This document shows positions 56,952-64,000 of a stretch of 64,000 nt of DNA, piece after piece. The stretch covers positions 43,880,988 through 43,944,987 of the forward strand of contig NC_087070.1 in NCBI RefSeq assembly GCF_963678635.1. The letters are read 5' to 3'. The notes under the pieces were generated by a model. It was not told where the DNA came from. It did no database searches and saw only the letters and a list, made by a program, of their open reading frames with translations. Each line of letters opens with the position of its first letter. Within the stretch, counting starts at the first letter, position 1. The DNA is from Symsagittifera roscoffensis (Eukaryota > Xenacoelomorpha > Acoela > Convolutidae). Both the position numbers and the translations under genes were made by a program.

Positions 56952-58430
56952 TCAATGTTCCATCTCATGCTCCTGTGATACTGACTCTGCACTTTCAGTT
57001 TTTGTGTCTTGCAACACATCATTAGCTATTCTGACGCTCTTGGAAGCAGTCCTCCAACACTTCTGCTCTTCTACCCTCTGTTTACAACAAGGTAGAGGAT
57101 CTACATTAGATTCTCTGTTTCTGCAGAAGCTATTGTGAAGGCACAACGTCACGTTTCTCTCCAAATGTTCCTTCAATATCTCTGCCTTCTTCTTTCCACT
57201 AAGTTCACTTGTCCTGGAAATTCTTTTCACAGCGGTGGTCACTGCATTCCGATGAGTCACGAAAGCTCGCTTGAAAGCTCCCGCTCCAATGTCCAGCTGA
57301 TATTCACTGTACACTCTGCCGTGTTTCGACATATGCTTCTTAGCATATTCGTACAACCATGCAGTCATCTTAGCTCTGAACCATGGCATCAATCGTCTTC
57401 TTGCCCATATCTTCTTCACTTCCATCGGAATGTTTTGAATCTTGCACATTGTCTCAAAAAGATCTAAATCTTTCAGACAATCCAATTTCCGCAACTGTTC
57501 TCTCGTTGGCGCTTCCTGTCTATTGTTCTCTCTTACGTGAGCTTCCAGTCATCGTATCGCCATCATAACTCCCACTATCACTATTGTTATGGGCTGTGAT
57601 GAGCCTGGTAAACCCATGGAGAGCAGCTCTCCAGAGTCCCAGATCAACACCAGATTACTACGCTTGGGATACCACCAGGTCTGCAGCAGGCAGTGGCAGG
57701 GAAACTCGTCATGTGTCAACATGATGCTCCTCCAATTACGTTTTCCCAAAGCTTCCAGTAATGGTTCCACTTCCATCATCACTTGGTGGACTTAATCGTT
57801 CTCGTCTACTGTATTGTAATCTGTAACAGTTGATCCTCTCTGTTTCTGTCTCTCAAAGTCACTGAAGTTCCCACTCACGTATCCCATGAACTTCCTTCCC
57901 AGTATCGATTCCAACTCCTCCTTTGTTCTCTCTGGAACTGCTGAGAACATCTTACATAGCAACTCGTAAGATTTTTTGGATATTCTTGTCAGTCTCACAC
58001 ACTTTGGCACGGAGAAGGCTTGATCCACGATCGTTCTCGTACTCTTTACATCCACAGCTACGAAATGCACCGAGTATCTGCTCTTGCACATTGGAGCCAA
58101 TGTCGAGCCCACCAAATATCGTGCTCCTGATGGTCTACAATAAGTTTCACTATGTCTGATGTTCATTTCCGCCTCGATCGCTTCCCTCCATTTTCCTTTG
58201 TGTTTCTGCTTGGTTTGCAGAACTCCTGGGAATACTTCTACACTGATTGCAGTGACCATCTCATGTCTCTGTTCTAGATTCAATAGTGACTCTAAAGAAC
58301 TAAACATGCTGTAGAATCCTAGTGCAGTCACTAGATTCACCTCGGTTCCTCCATGGCAATCCGCGATCAGTTCCGTTTTCGTCCTTGCTTTCATCGCGAC
58401 ATTCCCAAACAGTATCGTCAATTGCTTGTG
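56952..58430 (-). pseudogene. Second coding region, part E (third element, fossil)
   Basis: Open stretches include 56,952-57,494 (180 codons) and most of 57,792-58,661. Words: KQLTILFGNVAMKARTKTEL, ESILGRKFMGYVSGNFSDFE, MGLPGSSQPITIVIVGVMMA (hydrophobic, possible membrane segment), WFRAKMTAWLYEYAKKHMSK, then a cysteine-rich block (LCLHNSFC, LPCCKQRVEEQKC). The cysteine block could bind zinc (inference). No known family. Confidence 0.6.
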
Positions 58431-59840
58431 TTGTCTCTCTAGGGTCTTCACACAGTCCAGACCTCCACAAACGTGACCTTCCAGTCCACAGACTTCCGCC
58501 AGACAGCTACCAGGTTTGACCCAGTCTTCTGGTCCCCAGCCAGGCAACTCCACTTTATCTTCCCCGTTGCTCCTAGAGGCCGTTATCATCACATTATATA
58601 TGATGTTAAGGTCACGCGGGTCACAGTCTGCATTCAGCTCCCTCTGCACGTCTTGTGTCAACGTAATGTCGAGTCAGCGTTGGGACTAGGACACCATGAT
58701 GGCCTCATCCATTCCCACACTACCATCAAGCTCGTTCTCAGTAATTCATCTGAGAATCCCAACCCAAACTCCACTCTTTTGTCGGATTTTGGTACGGAAG
58801 GTGCAGTCACCTCTTCTTCCAAGACCAGTCCCAATTTGATCTGAGGATTGGTAGCGCTCTTAATCGTTACAATTCTCGACGTCCAGAATCTTAGCAACAC
58901 TGCCTGCTCGTAATCGAAGAAGCAATCGCGTATGTCTTCAATCAGGAAAGGGTTGTACGCTATCCCTATGATTCCGGATACGTAGCTGTACGACTTCTTC
59001 TTGATCGGTCCACAGTACTCACTGGATTTCTACAGTGCCCCCATAGTTTCTTTAGTGAGTCTCAGCTCCTTGTTTGAAAATCTCCTGATTTCGTCTATCT
59101 TTCTCATGGGCTCTAACTCCTCGGGTTCTTTCATATTCACCCTCATCGGTTTGCCTTGCTGCATATCCAGCAGTGCTAGCAAGAGTAAGGCTTTCGCTCG
59201 CTCATCGCCCTCCCTCAGCATCTTGACACACGTGTTCAATGCAGGTACTGAAATCTGCTCTTTCATGAACCGAATGAAACAGAGAGCGTCGCACACGCTA
59301 CTGCTGCTCCCTCTTGGATTATCAGATCCCTCAGGTTCGTCATAAGTAAAACCTTCTCTTCTTTTGACCTCTTCCTTTCTTCTGAATCATATTCTTCGCG
59401 AGTCAGTCCCATCATGCACCAGGCAAACCTCAGTTGTAACTCGGTTCTCACGTAAGGTACTACCATGAGAGCGTGTATTCTTGGCGCAGTCTTCATCTCT
59501 TCTTCGAAGTACTGTAACACCACTGCTTTCCATGGAAGGCTCACCAACTGCTCCATCGTTTCTGCCTGTATCCCAGACGACGCTAAAGTCCCGTACGCCT
59601 TCTGCTTGAGGGTGGTGCCTTGCAACATTGTCTCCAGATAACGCTCCATGGCACTCTTGTCTTCCAGAGCTATCACATACCCTCTAGCCGAGTTTCGGTA
59701 CTCCAACATCTCCATGTATCCACCGGTGGGTTCATCTATCGACACAGCCTCCGATACTGTCAGTCGGTTATACTCCACTGGTACCAGTTGTCCTGCGACA
59801 CTTGCCTTTCCGTGATTCATGGGAGATGGCTTAAAGTCTT
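58430..59840 (-). pseudogene. Second coding region, part D (third element, fossil)
   Basis: Matches 45,312-47,000 without the 390-bp insertion. Words: CVKMLREGDERAKALLLLAL, DMQQGKPMRVNMKEPEELEP, TQDVQRELNADCDPRDLN. Helix-rich, charged; no known domain. Confidence 0.55.
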
Positions 59841-59844
59841 TCAT

Positions 59845-61285
59845 TGTGCTCTCTCCACATTGGCTGAGTATTTCCATTTCTAAGGTCGCTCCGGTCAAAG
59901 TGCGGTCACTCCTTTTGGATTTGTAACCTGTTGACTTTATTCCCGCCATGAGAATGGGTGGCACCATCGCTATATCAGTCAACATTTTATCCGTGCCAGA
60001 CAATTGATAATCACCTTGTCCCAAATCCATGACCTGTTCGACTCGTTTCCTTTTCGCTGAATTGACAGCTTTTATCGATATCTCCGAATCCACCTTCGTC
60101 TTTCCTACTCTCCTCGGCATCACTTTGCTGCCTAACTTCATCTTCATCTCGTTGATCTTATCAATCACCAATTTCGATCGCATCGTTACCCTCCTGGTTC
60201 TTGACAGATACACCACCTCTCCTTTATCGTCCTGCGGTGTCATCTTGATGGGAGAGTTCGCTTCACTTTCATCAGTGGCTGAATCAATCAACAACTCACT
60301 CAATCACCCTTCACTCTCATCAAGCTTGTCAACGACTTCCCGCATCAACGGTCGGTTGAGACCTGTTTTCAAAATGGATTGGGTCCCATAGCTCTGAACT
60401 ACTGTCCAGACTTCTTCCATGAACGCCACTCTGTCCAATCTACATCCCGTCCTATTCTCATGGTCTCGGTGATGTACTTCGCACTCTTCTTCGGGCAACG
60501 TTCCCAAGAAAATTGCTCTGGCTCAGCCCTCTACTCTTCTTCTTCTAGGCGATTCCATGAGGATTCTTTGTTCGTTATTTCTTGAATTGCCAGGAGAGCT
60601 GCTCTCCGGCAAATTCCGTTTCTTTTCTGTAAAGGCTGACGGAGGCTCCAGTGTCGAAATGCCTTCATCCGCTGGCTCAGTCGTCTCCAACGTATCCGCG
60701 TTGTTCTCAAGATCACTGAAGATATTGAAATCCAGGCTGGATACTCCTCCTGTCGATGCCCTGTCGTCTTCCCCACCAGCTTGACTTGCATCTTGTTGCA
60801 TGGGTTCTTCGATTTGACGGCTTCCTCCCTGTCCATCATCTCCTTCTGACTTATCCCTCTTCGAGTGTGAGGGTCCTTGCTTTCCAGTGTCGGCTCCTCC
60901 CGGAAACTTCGGTATGATCAATGTACCGGCCGATCTATCTTCCTCTTCCCCATGGACCACTTTGATTTCCTCACAACCGAAGGGTTCTCGTCTGCAGCGT
61001 TCCTACTACCGTCAACTCCGGTTTCACACTAGTCAGGATCAAGGAGGCCTCAGGCAGCTCGGTCCTGCCTCTCATCTTCATAGGTGCTCAGCCTAATCCC
61101 GCCCATTCCTCGTCAAATCTTCCAGGCTTGGGAGTCGCGGCGTTGCTTATTCGCCTTCTCGTCGCTTGATCCGTATAGGCAAATCGTGTGTACTGTAACA
61201 CGGCGGCATTTCTCCCTACAAAGTATGGATCCGTTGTTCCCACGAAATTCCCTATTCTCCTTTCATTGGTTTCAAATGCTCTCAA
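59845..61285 (-). pseudogene. Second coding region, part C (third element, fossil)
   Basis: Matches 43,761-45,274. Includes a 145-codon hydrophilic linker (60,523-60,960: EEPMQQDASQAGGEDDRAST) and the start of the 346-codon open stretch 59,263-60,303 (INEMKMKLGSKVMPRRVGKT). The linker is richer in S, G, D and E than the rest. Confidence 0.55.
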
Positions 61286-61378
61286 CCTAGGAGCTTATAC
61301 CACGGAGACTGCTCCGAGCAACATCCTTCTTATCAGAGGAAATTCAGGGATTGCCTCTGGCAGTTTCTCGTAATCACC

Positions 61379-62263
61379 CTAGTCTTTCGTCTCTTCTCTC
61401 ACTTTATGATATGCTGCAGTGAGACGAGGAACTCTGGTCATTTCACCATTCGTCTTGTCATAGGGTCTCAGATTCCAGAGCTTTGGAAACACCTCGATGT
61501 GCCCTCTCTCTACCTCTCCCATGCGATCACGGAAGTGATCGTCAAAGTTGATGACTGTCATCTCTGGCTCTGATATTTTCGCAAATAACAGATCTTCACT
61601 CATGAACTCCCGCAATGTGTGCTGCTCACACCAGTTCAGTACACTACCGTCCACTGCTGTTATGAGGTTCAGGTGCAGCACCGACCTCCTATACGCCTCC
61701 ACCTTAACGTCAGGGAACTTAAACGTGACTGCTGGTCCATAGATCACTGTCACAAACTCCGTGGCTCCTCTGATCAATGCTAAGGGATCGGTTCTCATAG
61801 CCAAGCTCAGATCGGTTAAGAGGGGCGTGCCCCCAACATGTCGTCTAACATCTTCTTCTCTTTCGATAGTCTCATCTTCTCCCGTTCCAAAGCGATTTTG
61901 TTGTAAGAGATATTGGATAAGAGTGTGTCTCAGGTCTCTTATCTTGTTCCACGAGTCCGTGGATTTCTTCATATCTAAATTCCTCACCCTCTCTCTCATC
62001 TGCTCTGGACAACGTGTCAATTTCTTTAGTCCTCCCAAGTTTCCGTGAGTAATCGCAATCAGTGTTAGAAGCCCATCTAACCGCAGGTTCTGGATTCTTT
62101 CGGTGAGCAGCATCGCCGGTCCTTTCACGAAACTCTCTGCTCCAAACGTCACGAACAAGGCTAGTAGTTCCACTATTGACACTTCCACTACTGCTTGGAG
62201 GAATTCCTTTATCAAGTAATGAGAGACTTTCGGGCAGACTTTGCCAAGAAGCACGCGGTCCAT
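61379..62263 (-). pseudogene. Second coding region, part B, open 294 codons (third element, fossil)
   Basis: One open frame: CPKVSHYLIKEFLQAVVEVS, AMLLTERIQNLRLDGLLTLI, KSTDSWNKIRDLRHTLIQYL, EMTVINFDDHFRDRMGEVER. Same order as 42,765-43,752. No known family; mostly helical by pattern. Confidence 0.6.
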
Positions 62264-62318
62264 CCCGCTCCCAACCCTTCCAGCATGCTGTCCGTCAGTT
62301 CAAAGCCTTCCTGTCCCT

Positions 62319-63821
62319 TCACTTCCTGGGTCCAGAAGGTTTCCAGGGTAATCTGACCTGACACATTCTGTTTACAATTTCAGCGGTCTTTTCTTCGACA
62401 TTTTCCGCCAGGTTCACCTCTTTTAACAAGTAGGCATGGATCTTCGTGATCATCACAGGGCCTTGCTCAAAAGCATCCGCACCCAATGCCGCTACTCGAG
62501 GACTTAGGTGTAGCCACTGGTTGGCTTCCGGCTGGGTTCTCAAAACCATCGCCTCCAAATGAGCTCTAGTCTCTTGGGAATTTTTCCTTCTCGTGCTTTC
62601 ACCTGTCACTTCCATTGCTCGGAACCATAAGTCGTTGGACATTGCTACGACCACTCGATGGTCGTCGTCTATTCCCGGTTTCAGTTTGAGCTGTCGACTG
62701 AAATTGGACAGTTCAAACCCCAGCACCTCGTCCAACACTAACATGTGCATTGCATGGACCTTGAATCCTCTCATTGCGTTCGAGATATCTGACCACACTG
62801 CCGGTAGTTCAGCCCTGAGTGGCCTCAGGTTCTCCATCTCTATCATGCGATTTGGGGCCGATATGATCACATCATATTTCCCTTCCGAAAGTAAGGTCAC
62901 GATCGCATTCACGAATTTTAGTCCATCCGGGAGATATGCATACCCCGGAGACAACGCGAATACTACTCTCGGTGTCACCTTGGTGAACGACCCCTCCTTC
63001 GTCGCAACCACCACTTCACCCATCGACTCAAGGATTTCTTTTATCGCTGGCCACACAGCATTCTCTGCCTTTGTAGGATCTCTGAGTCTGCTCAGAAAAC
63101 CTCTACTGTGTAGATCGTCATTGATGCCAGCAAACACGATCGTAATTGGGTTCATGTTCGTCTGTCTTTGTACCCCTATAGCCAGAGATACCGATTGCAG
63201 TAGGTCCAGATCGACCGCTGCCAACATTATGACGTCCGGCCAAAACAGAGACTTGGAAGTATTCACGAACTCTGAATTCGCTACTATCATGATCTTGGCC
63301 TTCCTTGTTTCTGCTTTGTCGTAGGCGGCGAAGATGGTCTCATCTTTCTTTATCGCTTTCAATCCGTCGTATCTTTGGACATCACCATCTTGACTCACTA
63401 GTTTCGGGTATATTCTTTCCTTTACATGACCAGGGGGTGTCGTCAGCTGGCTGAACATCTTCACATGTTGTCCAATTGGCGCTCTCATCGTCAGAAATCT
63501 TCCTGGTCTCTCTTCCCAATTCCCCTCATCTTGATTCCACCTCACATTCTGCAATGGTCTCGCGTTCACTGGTCCCATTGTGTTATTAGAGGGCAGTCCC
63601 TCTAGGTCAGCAAATCTCAAGGCCGTCGTGGAACTGAAGTTTATGCTAGCGGCTATCAACCAGTCTACGCCTGTTATCGAGTACAGTCTGCTGACGGATA
63701 GCCTCGCTCCATTCAGCATCCTCCTTGCATCTTCGATGAAGCTCACCCTCTGGAGATCCAGCTTCATTAGTTCATCTTTGTATACATGCCAGGGAGATGG
63801 TATGGGCCTTGACCACATCAA
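62319..63821 (-). pseudogene. Second coding region, part A, open 500 codons (third element, fossil)
   Basis: The longest open stretch of the cargo. It starts at MMWSRPIPSPWHVYKDELMK, with IVANSEFVNTSKSLFWPDVI, MLAAVDLDLLQSVSLAIGVQ, then NPITIVFAGINDDLHSRGFL, VNAIVTLLSEGKYDVIISAP, MHMLVLDEVLGFELSNFSRQ and VAMSNDLWFRAMEV. Alternating hydrophobic strands and helices, the FAG-x-ND block and repeated strand-end motifs suggest an alpha/beta flavodoxin-like or SGNH-like fold (inference). It aligns with 41,286-42,760. Confidence 0.6.
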
Positions 63822-64000
63822 CGAGCCTCTGCCCGGGCGTCTCTCCTCTCGACTGGTACTTGTCGTCTCCGATCTCGTGTCCGATGTAGACGTGCTGGCT
63901 GTCTATTCGATTGGGTTAACAGGTCCTAGTCTTCTCCGAGGATGAATGGTCCTCCTTACCGGTGCTTCTCCCAATCGATCTTGAACATCCGTCCTTTGAC
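63822..64000 (-). pseudogene. Second coding region, linker after the SGNH part, runs off window (third element, fossil)
   Basis: Serine/arginine-rich linker equivalent to about 41,110-41,286 of the main element. The SGNH domain of this copy would lie just beyond the right edge. Confidence 0.5.

Larger units (their letters stand above)
55287..64000 (-). mobile_element. Third copy of the giant gypsy-type element, 3' part only in window (fossil)
   Basis: Read on the - strand, the second coding region fills 64,000 to about 56,760. A 3' untranslated stretch follows, then a purine-rich tract directly before an LTR whose ends are TGTGAGATTCG and CGAATGTTACA. The coding region matches 41.1-48.6 kb of the + strand element throughout, in the same order. 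Around ten breaks are apparent over 7 kb, fewer than in the + strand copy, so this is the better preserved witness of the cargo. It inserted into the LINE at 55,286/55,287. The upstream half (integrase, macro, SGNH) lies outside the window. Confidence 0.85.

Overview
This window is animal-type eukaryotic DNA made almost entirely of mobile elements. I see no convincing host gene, no rRNA or tRNA gene, and nothing bacterial. The gypsy-type integrase, the PHD-finger LINE and the A/T-rich spacers suggest an invertebrate metazoan. I cannot name the species. All LTR-element copies are treated as fossils.

Layout. The main object is a giant Ty3/gypsy-type LTR element on the + strand, about 32 kb from its 5' LTR (17,800-18,708) to its 3' LTR (about 49,248-50,121). 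After the 5' LTR come a primer-binding site (18,721), a long leader with a 25-bp minisatellite, several tandem gag-protease units (21.9-35 kb), reverse-transcriptase pieces, an integrase (36.7-38 kb), a macro domain (38.65-39.17 kb) and an unusually large second coding region (39.55-48.6 kb). That second region begins with a coiled coil and an SGNH/GDSL hydrolase domain. A second element of the same family lies head to head with it on the - strand (1-17,799). Its truncated LTR abuts the first at 17,799/17,800, so roughly 1-17.8 kb and 17.8-35 kb form one huge imperfect palindrome. Left of centre it again shows leader, minisatellite and five gag-protease units.

50.1-55.3 kb holds a reversed LTR fragment, an A/T-rich stretch with diverged tandem repeats, and a dead LINE (about 52.25-55.29 kb) with an SGNH-type ORF1 end, a PHD finger and an RT. 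The LINE is cut by the LTR (55,287-56,197) of a third giant element on the - strand. That element's second coding region fills 56.9-64.0 kb and runs off the window. It gives an independent second copy of the unusual cargo.

How the parts relate. Gag-protease is amplified to nine protease copies, while only one integrase is visible. Three left-arm units follow a 1,631-bp tandem period, and some copies differ at only a few bases per kilobase, whereas the two LTRs of the main element differ by roughly 9% by eye. So an old insertion appears to have been reworked by recent unequal exchange or gene conversion, unless assembly contributed. The most interesting signals are the macro plus SGNH cargo, the very large second coding region kept in two copies, a hairpin with loop ACTG closed by GTG/CAC that recurs in leader, protease and second coding region with different stems, and the leader minisatellite.
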